A stretch of 64,000 nucleotides of DNA, taken from assembly GCF_001303895.1 (NCBI RefSeq), contig NZ_LJSD01000057.1, forward strand, positions 62,001 through 126,000, given 5' to 3'. Of this stretch, positions 36,118 to 45,166 are shown in pieces (the stretch's first letter is position 1; each line of letters starts with the position of its first letter). Made by a program: the position numbers and the translations under genes. The notes beneath the pieces are model-generated. The model searched no databases. It was not told the DNA's origin and saw nothing but the letters and a program-made list of their open reading frames with translations. Source of the DNA: Mesorhizobium sp. 1M-11 (lineage in GTDB: Bacteria > Pseudomonadota > Alphaproteobacteria > Rhizobiales > Rhizobiaceae).

Positions 36118-37437
36118 CTATCCGCGCGGGGCAACGCGGCGCAGGATCGCCTTTTCCGTGGCCGGTTTGGTGCGACCGACCGCATAGGCGGCCGAAACAG
36201 CCACGGCAGCCTGCTCGGCCGCCGCCAGCGAGCGCGCATGTACAAGCGCGATTGCATCACCCGGATGCACCTCCGCGCCGACCGGCAGCAAGGCCGTAAG
36301 CCCGACTGCATGGTCCACCTTGTCTTCTGGCCGTGTCCGGCCGCCACCCAATGCCACCACGGCCAGCCCGATCTCGCGCGTCGCGATACCGGTGACAAAT
36401 CCTTTGCGATCCGCCTTCACTTCAAGTCGCACGGGCGCTTGCGGCAGGTATTTTGCGGCCTTCTCGACAAAATCCGCAGGACCACCGAGCGTCGAAACCA
36501 TGCGGCCGAACACTGCTGCGGCTCGCCCACTCGACAACGCCTCCATGGCGCGCTGCAGTCCGTCCTGGTTGGAGGCAACGATGCCGGTCGATTGCAACAT
36601 CTCGGCGGCAAGCGCCAACGTCACCGCCTCTAGGCACCTGTCGCGGCTGCGGCCGGTCAGGAAATCGACCGCATTCTGCACCTCCACCGCATTGCCGGCG
36701 GCCGAAGCAAGCGGCTCGTTCATGCCTGTGACCAGCGCGCTGGTCTTCAGGCCTGCGCCAGTGGCCACCTCGACCAGGCTGGTCGCCAGCGCCGTCGCAT
36801 CGCGCGATTTTTCCATGAAGGCGCCGTTGCCGACCTTCACGTCCAGAACCAGTGACTGCAGCCCGGCAGCCAATTTCTTCGACAGGATCGAGGCCGTGAT
36901 CAACGGCACCGATTCCACGGTGGCCGTGACGTCCCGGATGGCATAGAGCCGCTTGTCGGCGGGAGCCAGGTCGCCGGTCTGGCCAATGATGGCCGCACCC
37001 GCTTCCAGCACGGCCTTGCGCAGCAAGCCAAGGTCGGGCTGGCTGACATAGCCGGGGATCGAATCCATCTTGTCCAGCGTGCCCCCGGTGTGGCCGAGAC
37101 CACGGCCGGAAATCATCGGCACATAGGCGCCGCAGGCGGCTACGATCGGCGCCAGCATCAGCGAAACATTGTCACCGACACCGCCGGTGGAGTGCTTGTC
37201 GGTGACGGGACCGGGCAGGTCCGACCAGTCGAGCACGTCGCCGGAATCGCGCATTGCCGTGGTCAGAGCCACCGCTTCGTCGCGGTTCATGCCGTTGAAG
37301 AAGACAGCCATGGCAAAGGAAGCCGCCTGTCCCTCCGTAACGGCGCCCGAGGTAACCCCTGAAACGAAGGACGTGATCTCCTCGGCCGACAGTTTCAGCC
37401 CATCACGTTTCCTGCGGATGATTTCCTGAGGCAGCAT
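36118..37437 (-). CDS. deoA: Thymidine phosphorylase
   Basis: 439 residues from MLPQEIIRRKRDGLKLSAEE, overlapping the stop of the purine phosphorylase gene by one base (the ATG and TGA share it). The phosphate/nucleoside site VTDKHSTGGVGDNVSLML and the GRGLGHTGGTLDK hinge segment are intact. It splits thymidine or deoxyuridine to base plus deoxyribose 1-phosphate. Last gene of the six-gene nucleoside uptake and catabolism operon. Reading 93 codons further upstream enters the previous gene and is rejected. Confidence 0.95.
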   Translation of the reverse strand: MLPQEIIRRKRDGLKLSAEEITSFVSGVTSGAVTEGQAASFAMAVFFNGMNRDEAVALTTAMRDSGDVLDWSDLPGPVTDKHSTGGVGDNVSLMLAPIVAACGAYVPMISGRGLGHTGGTLDKMDSIPGYVSQPDLGLLRKAVLEAGAAIIGQTGDLAPADKRLYAIRDVTATVESVPLITASILSKKLAAGLQSLVLDVKVGNGAFMEKSRDATALATSLVEVATGAGLKTSALVTGMNEPLASAAGNAVEVQNAVDFLTGRSRDRCLEAVTLALAAEMLQSTGIVASNQDGLQRAMEALSSGRAAAVFGRMVSTLGGPADFVEKAAKYLPQAPVRLEVKADRKGFVTGIATREIGLAVVALGGGRTRPEDKVDHAVGLTALLPVGAEVHPGDAIALVHARSLAAAEQAAVAVSAAYAVGRTKPATEKAILRRVAPRG

Positions 37438-38246
37438 CAGGCGCCGTCCAGCAGTCCATCCTGGAACACCTTGTGCAGCACCTTGGCGAGCTTGGCACCG
37501 CCGATCGGCGCCATGTCCTTGGTCTCGGTGTGCGAAAGCTCGGCGCCCGTCATGCCGGCAGCCAGGTTGGTGATGACGGAACAGGCCGCCACATTCAACC
37601 CGAAGAAACGGGCCAGGATCACTTCCGGCACCGTCGACATGCCGACCGCAGTGGCGCCCATGATGCGCGCCATGCGGATTTCCGCAGGCGTCTCGAAGGA
37701 CGGGCCGGAGAACCACATATAGACGCCCTGGTGCAGTTTGGTGCCGGTGATCTTCGCGGCCCGCTCGATCGCCGCACGCATGCCGGCATCATAGGCTTCG
37801 GTCAGCCCGACGAAGCGGCGGTCGGTCGGCTCGCCGAACAGCGGATTGGAACCCGAGAAATTGATGTGGTCATTGATCAGCATCACCGATCCCGGCGGCA
37901 TGTCGGGATCGACGGAGCCGGCGGCATTGGTGAGGATCAGCTTCGTTATGCCGATGCCGGCCAGTGTCTCGATCACCGGGCGCATCACGGCCGCATCGCC
38001 ATGCTCGTAATAGTGGGCGCGGCCTGCCAGCATCAGCAAGGGCTTTCCGGCGAAATGACCAGCAACAACCGCACCGGCATGGCCAGTCACGCCACTCTTC
38101 GGGAAGCCCGGCAAGTCGGAGTAAGGAATGCGGACTGCATCCTCGACTTGGTCGACCAGCCCGCCAAGCCCCGAGCCCAGCACCAGCGCGACACTCGGCA
38201 CAAGGCCGTCCAGCCGTTCGACGAGACGATCGATCGCGTCTTTCAT
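37437..38246 (-). CDS. Purine nucleoside phosphorylase (class II trimeric type)
   Basis: 269 residues from MKDAIDRLVERLDGLVP. The phosphate motif VLGSGLGGLVDQ, GRAHYYEHGD, LTNAAGSVDPDM and the base-site SGPSFETPAEIRM match trimeric PNPs (PunA/XapA type), not hexameric DeoD. It phosphorolyses inosine and guanosine. The start overlaps the cdd stop by 4 bp and the stop touches the deoA start. Chemistry continues adenosine deaminase and the ABC importer in the same neighbourhood. Confidence 0.94.
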   Translation of the reverse strand: MKDAIDRLVERLDGLVPSVALVLGSGLGGLVDQVEDAVRIPYSDLPGFPKSGVTGHAGAVVAGHFAGKPLLMLAGRAHYYEHGDAAVMRPVIETLAGIGITKLILTNAAGSVDPDMPPGSVMLINDHINFSGSNPLFGEPTDRRFVGLTEAYDAGMRAAIERAAKITGTKLHQGVYMWFSGPSFETPAEIRMARIMGATAVGMSTVPEVILARFFGLNVAACSVITNLAAGMTGAELSHTETKDMAPIGGAKLAKVLHKVFQDGLLDGA

Positions 38247-38635
38247 TTGAGGATATCGCCCCTGAAGCCATAGGGCAGCATATCGCCCATGGTAACGGTT
38301 TCGGCCACGCCCGTCTCGTCGCAGAGATAGAGCTTGGTCTCCGGCCGTGTGAACTCCGCCAGCCGCTGGCGGCAGCCGCCGCAGGGCGAGCATTTCGCCA
38401 TGCGTTCTGCGATGACGGCGATTTCAACGATCTTGCCGCCGCCACCCATGATGTAGTGCCCGAGTGCCGTCGTCTCCGCGCACCAGCCTTCCGGATAGGA
38501 GGCCACCTCGATATTGGCGCCCGCGAAGATACGCCCGTCCTCGGTGCGAAGCGCTGCGCCCACCGGAAACTTCGAATAGGGCGCGTAGGCCTTGGCCATG
38601 GCCGCCCTGGCGGCGAGGTAGAGGTCATGCGACAT
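38243..38635 (-). CDS. cdd: Cytidine deaminase
   Basis: 130 residues. The zinc site is complete: GANIEVASYPEGWCAETTAL with the Cys-Ala-Glu core, and PCGGCRQRL with the two Cys ligands. KFPVGAALRTEDG starts the substrate site. It is the short tetrameric type. It deaminates cytidine and deoxycytidine to uridine forms, which the downstream phosphorylase and upp can process. Overlaps the purine phosphorylase gene by 4 bp and is 3 bp from the permease gene upstream. Confidence 0.96.
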   Translation of the reverse strand: MSHDLYLAARAAMAKAYAPYSKFPVGAALRTEDGRIFAGANIEVASYPEGWCAETTALGHYIMGGGGKIVEIAVIAERMAKCSPCGGCRQRLAEFTRPETKLYLCDETGVAETVTMGDMLPYGFRGDILK

Positions 38636-38638
38636 GGA

Positions 38639-39610
38639 TCAGCGCTCTTTCACATAGGGAACGCCGCCGGCGCGCGGCGGGATCGCCTTGCCGATGAAGC
38701 CGGCCAGCAGGATCACGGTCAGGATGTAGGGCAGCGCCTGCATGAGCTGCACCGGCACCTTGCCGATGATCGGCAGCGGCGCGCCTTGCAGGCGGATCGC
38801 CAACGCGTCGAGGAAACCGAACAGCAGGCAGGCGAACATGGCGTTGACCGGCCGCCACTTCGCGAAGATCAGCGCCGCAAGCGCGATGTAGCCCTTGCCT
38901 GCCGTCATGTCCTTCACGAAACCGCCGCTCTGCACCATGGAAAGATAGGCGCCGGCGATTGCCGTGAGGACGCCGGTGCAGATCACGGCACGGTAGCGCA
39001 GCCAGGCTACCGAAATGCCGGCTGTGTCGACCGCCGCCGGGTTCTCGCCGACGGCACGCAGCCTGAGCCCGAAGCGGGTGCGGAACAGCACCCACCAGGT
39101 GAACGGCACGGCAAGGAAGGCGACGTAGACCAGCAGCGAGTGGCCGGAGATCAATTCGGAGTAGATCGGCCCGATGATCGGCACCTCGCGTATCGCGTCG
39201 GCACCAGGAAGCGTGATCGCCTCGAACCGTTCGTTCGGCGCCAGCGCCGGCGTGCGGCCGCCCTGTTGGAACCAGGCCTGGCCAAGGATGATGGTGGAGC
39301 CGGCGGCAACGAAATTGATGGCGAGGCCGGAAACGATCTGATTGCCGCGATGCGTGATCGAGGCAAAGCCGTGCACCAGGGCGAGCGATACCGAGACCAG
39401 GATGGCGATGCCAAGCCCAATCCAGGCCGAATGGAAAACCGAAGCCGCCGCGGCACCGGCGAAGGCCGCAGCCAGCATCTTGCCTTCCAGACCGATGTCG
39501 AAAATGCCCGACCGCTCCGAATAAAGACCGGCCAGGCAGGCCAGCAGTAGCGGCACCGACAGGCGGATGGTGGAATCCAGCGTCTGGATGATGACGTCGA
39601 AGAAACTCAT
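38639..39610 (-). CDS. Nucleoside ABC transporter permease (BMP/Nup type)
   Basis: 323 residues with about eight to ten membrane segments and the RbsC/BPD-transp_2 fold: GLYSERSGIFDIGLEGKML near the N-terminus and VCTGVLTAIAGAYLSM in the middle. With a second permease and a fused ATPase it forms the importer used with BmpA-type nucleoside-binding proteins. The short gap from cdd (3 bp) and from the first permease (1 bp) shows one transcription unit. Confidence 0.93.
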   Translation of the reverse strand: MSFFDVIIQTLDSTIRLSVPLLLACLAGLYSERSGIFDIGLEGKMLAAAFAGAAAASVFHSAWIGLGIAILVSVSLALVHGFASITHRGNQIVSGLAINFVAAGSTIILGQAWFQQGGRTPALAPNERFEAITLPGADAIREVPIIGPIYSELISGHSLLVYVAFLAVPFTWWVLFRTRFGLRLRAVGENPAAVDTAGISVAWLRYRAVICTGVLTAIAGAYLSMVQSGGFVKDMTAGKGYIALAALIFAKWRPVNAMFACLLFGFLDALAIRLQGAPLPIIGKVPVQLMQALPYILTVILLAGFIGKAIPPRAGGVPYVKER

Positions 39611-39611
39611 C

Positions 39612-40754
39612 TCAGGCCCCCTCGCCCTTCACGGCGGCCATGCCGACCGACTTCGGGCTGATCGAAGCGAACAGCGTCTGGATATAGGGCCGGAACATGT
39701 GCTCGAGCGCCCCCGCGAACAGGATCACGAGTCCCTGGATGATGACGATCATGTCACGGCTGATCGCCGGCATCTCGAAGGAAAGTTCGGCACCGCCCTG
39801 ATAGAGCATCCCAAACAGGATCGAGGCGAGGATGATGCCGACAGGGTGCGCGCGCCCCATCAGCGCGACCGCGATGCCGATGAAGCCGGCGCCGCCAGCC
39901 AGATCGACATAGACGCTGTGCTGGTCGCCCATGATGGCATTGATCGACATCATGCCGGCGAGCGCACCCGAAATCAGCATGGCGATGATGGTGACACGCA
40001 CTTCCGAAATGCCGGCATAGCGCGCTGCCTTCTGGCTGAAGCCGAAGGTGCGGATCTCATAGCCGAGCTTGGTGCGCCAGATCAGCAGCCAGACCAGATA
40101 GGCCATCACCAGCGCCAACAGGAACGAGACATTGAAGGGCGCGGAACGGATCCTGGCTGTCCCGAACAGCTCGATGATCCAGTTCAGCCGCGGCAGTTGC
40201 GCACCCGCCTCCAGCATGCGCGTCTTGACCTCCTGCATCGCTTCCGGCTTCAAGATGTCGCGCAACACATAGATCATCAGGCTGGCCGCGATCATGTTGA
40301 ACATGATGGTGGTGATGACGATGTGCGAGCCGCGCTTGGCCTGCAGATAGGCCGGGATGAATGCCCATGCCGCGCCGAACAGGGCAGCGCCGGCAATCGC
40401 GAAGGGGAATGTGACATACCAGGGCACCACCCTGTCGAGCGCCAGGCAGACCAGCCCCACACCGAGGCCCGCGACATAAGCCTGGCCTTCGCCGCCGATG
40501 TTGAACAGGCCAGCATGCATCGCGACCGCGACGGCAAGGCCGGTAAAAATGAAATTCGTCGCGTAGAACAGCGTGTAGGCGATGCCTTGCCCGCGCCCGA
40601 AGGCTCCTTCCACCAGGATGGCAGCGGCGCGGAAGGGGTTTTCCCCCACCAGCAGCACGACAAGACCTGCGACGATGAAGGCGACAGCCAGATTGATGAG
40701 CGGGATCAGCCCATAGTCGGCCCAGGCCGGGAGCTTGGCATAGGGCGTGCTCAT
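39612..40754 (-). CDS. Nucleoside ABC transporter permease (BMP/Nup type)
   Basis: 380 residues with about ten membrane segments; HAGLFNIGGEGQAYVAGLGV and MLISGALAGMMSINAIMGD are characteristic of the longer permease in BMP-type nucleoside importers (YufP/NupB-like). It overlaps the ATPase stop by 4 bp (ATGA) and is 1 bp from the second permease. The heterodimer forms the nucleoside channel in the inner membrane. Confidence 0.93.
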   Translation of the reverse strand: MSTPYAKLPAWADYGLIPLINLAVAFIVAGLVVLLVGENPFRAAAILVEGAFGRGQGIAYTLFYATNFIFTGLAVAVAMHAGLFNIGGEGQAYVAGLGVGLVCLALDRVVPWYVTFPFAIAGAALFGAAWAFIPAYLQAKRGSHIVITTIMFNMIAASLMIYVLRDILKPEAMQEVKTRMLEAGAQLPRLNWIIELFGTARIRSAPFNVSFLLALVMAYLVWLLIWRTKLGYEIRTFGFSQKAARYAGISEVRVTIIAMLISGALAGMMSINAIMGDQHSVYVDLAGGAGFIGIAVALMGRAHPVGIILASILFGMLYQGGAELSFEMPAISRDMIVIIQGLVILFAGALEHMFRPYIQTLFASISPKSVGMAAVKGEGA

Positions 40755-42283
40755 TCGGCTGCTTCCTTCTGCTCGACGCCGGCCATCAGCAGACCAAGCT
40801 CGCCCTCGCTGGCTTCAGGCCCACGCTCGCCGACGACGCGTCCGGCAAACATCACCAGGATGCGGTCGGACAGCGAACGGATCTCATCGAGTTCGACCGA
40901 AACCAGCAACACCGCCTTGCCCTGGTCGCGCATGGCGATCAGCCGCTTGTGGATGAATTCGATGGCACCGACGTCGACACCACGCGTCGGCTGGCCGACG
41001 ATCAGGACGCCCGGATCCTGCTCGATTTCCCGCGCAAGCACGATCTTCTGCTGGTTGCCGCCTGAGAAATTGGCTGTCCTCAAGCGCGGATTGGCAGGGC
41101 GGATATCGTATTTCGCGATCTTGTCCTTGGCGTCAGCCATGATGGCATCGACGTCGAGCAATGGCCCTTTGAGGTAGCGCTTGTCGTTGTGGTAGCCGAG
41201 GATCGAGTTCTCGTTTTCCTCGAAGGCCAGGACCAGGCCGACATGATGCCGATCCTCCGGCACATGCGCGAGCCCGCGCTGACGCAGCTCGCCGGGGTCG
41301 GCAGCGCCGGTCAGGTCGATCGGCTTGCCGTCCAGCGTCACGCTGCCCGAGACCGCCTTGCGGATACCCGAGATCGCCTCGAGCAGCTCCGATTGGCCAT
41401 TGCCTGCAACGCCTGCGATGCCGACAATCTCGCCGGCGCGCACGTCGAAGGAAACATCGTCGACCATGGTGACGCCGCGCTGGTCCTTCACCACCAGATT
41501 CTTGACCGAAAGCTTGACCTCGCCAGCCCTGGCTTCGCCCTTCTCGACCCTCAAAAGCACGCGCCGGCCGACCATCAGCTCGGCCAGTTCCTCGACGGTT
41601 GTCTGCTTGGTTTCGCGCGTCGCCACCATCGTGCCCTGGCGCATGACGGAGACGGAATCGGTGATCGCCATGATCTCGCGCAGCTTGTGCGTGATGAGCA
41701 CGATCGTCTTGCCCTGTTCCTTCAGCTGCCTGAGGATGCGGAACAGGTGATCGGCCTCCGCCGGCGTCAGCACACCGGTCGGTTCGTCCAGGATCAGGAT
41801 TTCGGCGCCGCGATAAAGCGCCTTGAGGATTTCGACGCGCTGCTGCAGACCGACCGGCAGTTCCTCGATGATGGCGTCGGGGTCCACTTCCAGCCCGTAT
41901 TCGCGCTCGAGCCGCTCGAGTTCCGAACGCGCTTTCGCGATCGAGGATTTCAGCAGCGCATCGCTTTCGGCGCCGAGGATGATGTTCTCGAGCACGGTAA
42001 AATTGTCGACCAGCATGAAATGCTGGTGGACCATGCCGATGCCGGTCGCGATGGCATCGTTGGACGACTTGATCGAGGTCGGCTTGCCGTTGACGCGGAT
42101 CTCGCCGCTGTCAGCCTGGTAGAACCCGTAAAGGATCGACATCAGTGTCGACTTGCCTGCGCCATTCTCGCCGACGATACCGTGGATGGTGCCGCGCGTG
42201 ATCTCGAGATTGATGTCGCGGTTGGCGCGCACCGCGCCAAAACTCTTGCTGATGCCGATCAGCTCGATTGCGGCTTCCGCCAT
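40751..42283 (-). CDS. Nucleoside ABC transporter ATP-binding protein, two fused domains
   Basis: 510 residues containing two nucleotide-binding domains. The first has Walker A GENGAGKST near residue 38 and Walker B ILILDEPTGVLTPAE. The second has a degenerate Walker A (GVAGNGQSELLEAI), signature NFSGGNQQKIVLAREIEQ and GQPTRGVDVGA. This RbsA-like layout is normal for nucleoside and sugar importers of the BMP type. It is the first gene of the operon ATPase-permease-permease-cdd-PNP-deoA. The 252-bp gap to slyX holds the promoter and no further gene. Confidence 0.94.
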   Translation of the reverse strand: MAEAAIELIGISKSFGAVRANRDINLEITRGTIHGIVGENGAGKSTLMSILYGFYQADSGEIRVNGKPTSIKSSNDAIATGIGMVHQHFMLVDNFTVLENIILGAESDALLKSSIAKARSELERLEREYGLEVDPDAIIEELPVGLQQRVEILKALYRGAEILILDEPTGVLTPAEADHLFRILRQLKEQGKTIVLITHKLREIMAITDSVSVMRQGTMVATRETKQTTVEELAELMVGRRVLLRVEKGEARAGEVKLSVKNLVVKDQRGVTMVDDVSFDVRAGEIVGIAGVAGNGQSELLEAISGIRKAVSGSVTLDGKPIDLTGAADPGELRQRGLAHVPEDRHHVGLVLAFEENENSILGYHNDKRYLKGPLLDVDAIMADAKDKIAKYDIRPANPRLRTANFSGGNQQKIVLAREIEQDPGVLIVGQPTRGVDVGAIEFIHKRLIAMRDQGKAVLLVSVELDEIRSLSDRILVMFAGRVVGERGPEASEGELGLLMAGVEQKEAAE

Positions 42284-42535
42284 GCGATCGTTCCCACAGG
42301 TTTTTTATCGTTTGGTCAAAATGCCTAACACGGCGCCCGTTCCCTGCCAATTGGCCGGCCATGGCATCCACTCTCGACAAATCCCGGCATGCTTGTCAAT
42401 TTCGAACACACGAGGCATGCGCTATTGGCAGGCGGTGTTGTGCAACTCAAGTCTCAAAGCATGCAGCGCAGATGCAAAAGTGTTGGGGCGTCCTTGCGGC
42501 TCCAGATGGATGCGCGGCGCTCTAAGGAAATTGAC

Positions 42536-42739
42536 ATGTCCGAAGAACGATTGACGACGCTGGAAATCCACATCGCCGAGCAGGACAAGACCATCGAGGA
42601 ATTGTCCGGTCAGGTCGGCGAACAATGGAAGACAATCGAACGCTTGCAGAAGAAGCTCGACGCGCTGACCAGCCGCTTTCTGGCGCTGGAGGAGCAGACC
42701 GCGCCGGACGTTCCCGTGACCAAACCGCCGCACTGGTGA
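42536..42739 (+). CDS. slyX: SlyX family protein
   Basis: 67 residues, nearly all coiled coil: EERLTTLEIHIAEQDKTIEE, then EQWKTIERLQKKLDALTSR. The C-terminal DVPVTKPPHW ends in the PPHY/PPHW tail typical of SlyX. TAAGGAA precedes the ATG. Function of SlyX is unknown. An earlier in-frame start would add 49 residues without family resemblance. Confidence 0.9.
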   Translation: MSEERLTTLEIHIAEQDKTIEELSGQVGEQWKTIERLQKKLDALTSRFLALEEQTAPDVPVTKPPHW

Positions 42740-42755
42740 AGGCGAAGCGCTATTG

Positions 42756-42858
42756 GAGCAATTCCAGGAAAAGTGTGCAACGGTTTTCCGTCCGGGATTG
42801 CGTAAAAACAAAGAGTTAGAGTGTTCCGCGTTTCCGTGAAAAACGGAAACGCTCTAGC
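42756..42858. repeat. Dispersed palindromic repeat, copy B (inverted)
   Basis: About 103 bp between slyX and the anti-sigma-like gene. Its reverse complement matches copy C (58590-58690) over nearly its whole length at an estimated 85% identity by eye. It contains GCGTTTCCG / CGGAAACGC hairpin arms, then TTTACGCAAT, CCGGACGGAAAACCG and TTTTCCTGGAATTGC. Here it is intergenic. Confidence 0.85.
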
Positions 42859-42873
42859 AAGGAAAGCGCAGCG

Positions 42874-43275
42874 ATGACTGGAGAAAGCGACCGCATCGCA
42901 CGCGCCAGCGACTATGTGCTCGGGCTGATGAACGAACGCGACCGCGAGCGGGCGGAACGCGACCTTGAGATCGACCCCGCCTTCCGCAATGCCGTGATGC
43001 AACTGGCCGAACGCATGCACCTGTTCGACCGCACCACCACGCAGGAGGCTGGCCGGCCCTGGCAGGAGGTTGTCGCCCGCATAGCCGAGCTGCCGCAAAT
43101 GCCTTCTGTGGGACACGAAACGTCAAGGACCGACCGACGTATCATCGATGGGCCGCGTGCCCCTGCCGGCATCGGCCTGCATGCCTTGCCTGGCCGACTG
43201 GCCATTGCAGTGGCTGCCGGATTGATCGTCGCCTTCGCGTTTGGCTATCTCGTCGGTCGTATGGGCATAGGCTGA
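42874..43275 (+). CDS. Anti-sigma factor-like membrane protein
   Basis: 133 residues. Residues ~8-45 (ARASDYVLGLMNERDRERA, then EIDPAFRNAVMQLAERMHLF) match the N-terminal anti-sigma domain of the RskA/anti-sigma-K type. One membrane helix lies at residues ~107-128 (RLAIAVAAGLIVAFAFGY) and the protein stops 5 residues later, so the usual periplasmic sensor domain is absent. No ECF sigma factor gene is adjacent. It follows repeat copy B by 15 bp. It may be a shortened relic or a sensor of membrane state. Confidence 0.7.
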   Translation: MTGESDRIARASDYVLGLMNERDRERAERDLEIDPAFRNAVMQLAERMHLFDRTTTQEAGRPWQEVVARIAELPQMPSVGHETSRTDRRIIDGPRAPAGIGLHALPGRLAIAVAAGLIVAFAFGYLVGRMGIG

Positions 43276-43307
43276 AGCAGACAGCCAGGATCAGAAGGCA
43301 TCCTCGA

Positions 43308-43763
43308 CTAAAGTTTCCGTTTCATCAAAGCCAGCGCTTCGCCGTCGATGTCCATTCGTTCGACGACGACCCAGCCGAGTTTGGCATAGAGCGCCTCGGC
43401 GCTGTCGGTATAGAGATAGAGTTCATCGCTGCCGACCGACCGCGCATGTTTCTCGACAGCCTCGACCAGCGCGCTGCCGAGCCCGCGCCCACGATAGGCT
43501 TCCGCGACGACCAATCCGGCGAGCCAGGGCGAAACGTCGTGCAGTTGTTCGATCTCCTCGCGCACGAACAGGCATGAGCCTGCCAGCGTGTCATCGATCT
43601 CGGCGACAAAACCGACCTCGAAGCCGTCACTGTCAATCAGCTTCGCCAGCCCGGCCATATCCGCTTCCTGCGGGAATTTGCCGTCGCCGAAGAAGGTGAT
43701 GTGTCGCAGCTCCGCGAGCGGCGTCAGGTCGGAATGCCGCATCTTGCGGAGGATCGGGGACAT
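43308..43763 (-). CDS. GNAT family N-acetyltransferase
   Basis: 151 residues from MSPILRKMRHSDLTPLAEL. The acetyl-CoA-binding motif A is AGLVVAEAYRGRGLGSALVE, containing the R-G-x-G-S signature, followed by a Tyr-rich C-terminal strand (ELYLYTDSAEALYAKLGW). Substrate unknown. Monocistronic; it sits on the reverse strand upstream of nothing clearly related, between the anti-sigma-like gene and the nucleoside-binding protein gene. Confidence 0.92.
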   Translation of the reverse strand: MSPILRKMRHSDLTPLAELRHITFFGDGKFPQEADMAGLAKLIDSDGFEVGFVAEIDDTLAGSCLFVREEIEQLHDVSPWLAGLVVAEAYRGRGLGSALVEAVEKHARSVGSDELYLYTDSAEALYAKLGWVVVERMDIDGEALALMKRKL

Positions 43764-43884
43764 GGCGGTTCTCGTCGGCTCGGCTGCGACAGGTCTTTGA
43801 AACTGCCGTGGACACCTGCCTGCATCGAACCGACACGGCAAGGCTCACGCCAGCCGGCCGGGTGGACCACCGCGAAGGGTGGCC

Positions 43885-43920
43885 AAAAAAGAACCGCCGG
43901 ACTTTCGCCCGGCGGTTCTT
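43885..43920 (-). terminator. Terminator downstream of the BMP gene
   Basis: A 12-bp stem AAGAACCGCCGG/CCGGCGGTTCTT with an 8-base loop; on the reverse strand it is followed by a T run. It lies 20 bp past the stop of the BMP binding-protein gene. Confidence 0.85.
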
Positions 43921-43940
43921 CATCCTGATTCAGCAGTCGA

Positions 43941-44930
43941 TCAATAAGGGCACTTGTTGTCGCTGGAATAGTCGTGCACTTCGATCTTGCCGGCGATGAT
44001 CTCTTCCTTGGCCTTGTCGGCGGCCGCCTTCATATCGGCGGTGATGAGATCCTTGTTGTTGTCGTCCAGGGCGTAGTCCACGCCGCCTTCCTTGAGGCCA
44101 AGATTGTTGATGCCGCCGGTGAACTTGCCGTCCTTGGCATCCATGAACGCGCTGTAGACAGCGACGTCGACGCGCTTCAGCATCGAGGTCAGCACCTTGC
44201 CGGGCTGCAAGCCGTTCTGGTTGGAATCAACGCCGATACCGAGCTTGCCGGCATCCGCCGCAGCCTGGAGCACGCCGACGCCGGTACCACCGGCTGCCGC
44301 GTAGATCACGTCGGCGCCCTGGTCCATCTGGGTCTTGGCAATTTCACCACCCTTGGCCGGATCGTTCCAGGCCGCCGGCGTGTCGCCGGTCATGTTGTAG
44401 ATGACGTCGGTCGCACCGTTTGCCTTGGCGCCGCCCACATAACCGCAGCCGAACTTGCGGATCAGCGGAATGTCCATGCCGCCGATGAAGCCGACCTTCT
44501 TGCTCTTGGAGGCCATCGCGCCCAGCAGGCCGACGATGTAGGAGCCTTCCTGTTCCTTGAACTTCAGCGAGCGCACGTTCGGCAGGTCGACCTGATCGTC
44601 GATGATGGCGAATTTCAGTTCCGGATATTCCTTGGCCACCTTGGTCAGGGAATCGACCCAGGAGAAACCGGCCATGACGATCGGGCTGCGGCCGTCTTCG
44701 GCGAAGCGACGCAATGCCTGCTCGCGCTGCGAGGCATTCGACACCTCGAATTCGACATAGGAGACGCCGCTCTCCTTCTTGAACTTCTCGGCGCCATTGT
44801 AGGCGGCTTCGTTGAAGGACTTGTCGAACTTGCCACCGAGATCATAGAGCAACGCAGGCTTGATATCTTCAGCCATGACCGGGAAGGCCAGCGCGGTTGC
44901 GGCCAGAAGGCCGAGAACGATACGTTTCAT
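43941..44930 (-). CDS. BMP family nucleoside ABC transporter substrate-binding protein
   Basis: 329 residues from MKRIVLGLLAATALAFPVMA, a signal peptide. The mature part has KPALLYDLGGKFDKSFNEAA and FIGGMDIPLIRKFGCGYVGG, both landmarks of the BMP/PnrA-type purine nucleoside binding proteins. It would deliver nucleosides to the importer encoded at 38.6-42.3 kb on the same strand; slyX, repeat B, an anti-sigma-like gene and a GNAT gene separate the two. It has its own terminator and about 236 bp of upstream sequence. Confidence 0.93.
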   Translation of the reverse strand: MKRIVLGLLAATALAFPVMAEDIKPALLYDLGGKFDKSFNEAAYNGAEKFKKESGVSYVEFEVSNASQREQALRRFAEDGRSPIVMAGFSWVDSLTKVAKEYPELKFAIIDDQVDLPNVRSLKFKEQEGSYIVGLLGAMASKSKKVGFIGGMDIPLIRKFGCGYVGGAKANGATDVIYNMTGDTPAAWNDPAKGGEIAKTQMDQGADVIYAAAGGTGVGVLQAAADAGKLGIGVDSNQNGLQPGKVLTSMLKRVDVAVYSAFMDAKDGKFTGGINNLGLKEGGVDYALDDNNKDLITADMKAAADKAKEEIIAGKIEVHDYSSDNKCPY

Positions 44931-45080
44931 AGGATCCACACCCCTGAGGTTTATTTTTCCAGTCTGCCGCAGGTCGGGGTTCCGGCCCGGCTTGCGGCGT
45001 CCGGCAGGAGCTGTTCCCTCCCGCTCAAGCTTTATCTTGCACGGCTAGGAACAAAACTCACGTGGAATTTTGACCCTTTG

Positions 45081-45110
45081 GAAAAAGCATGGCGCCGATG
45101 CGGCGCCATG
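45081..45110 (-). terminator. msrA terminator
   Basis: Perfect arms CATGGCGCCG/CGGCGCCATG with a 3-base loop; on the reverse strand it is followed by CTTTTTCC. It lies 57 bp past the msrA stop. Confidence 0.8.
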
Positions 45111-45166
45111 GAAAATCGTTTCTGAATAGGACGCTAGCGGCGGCTGGTGCCACCCGCCGCCTGTTG

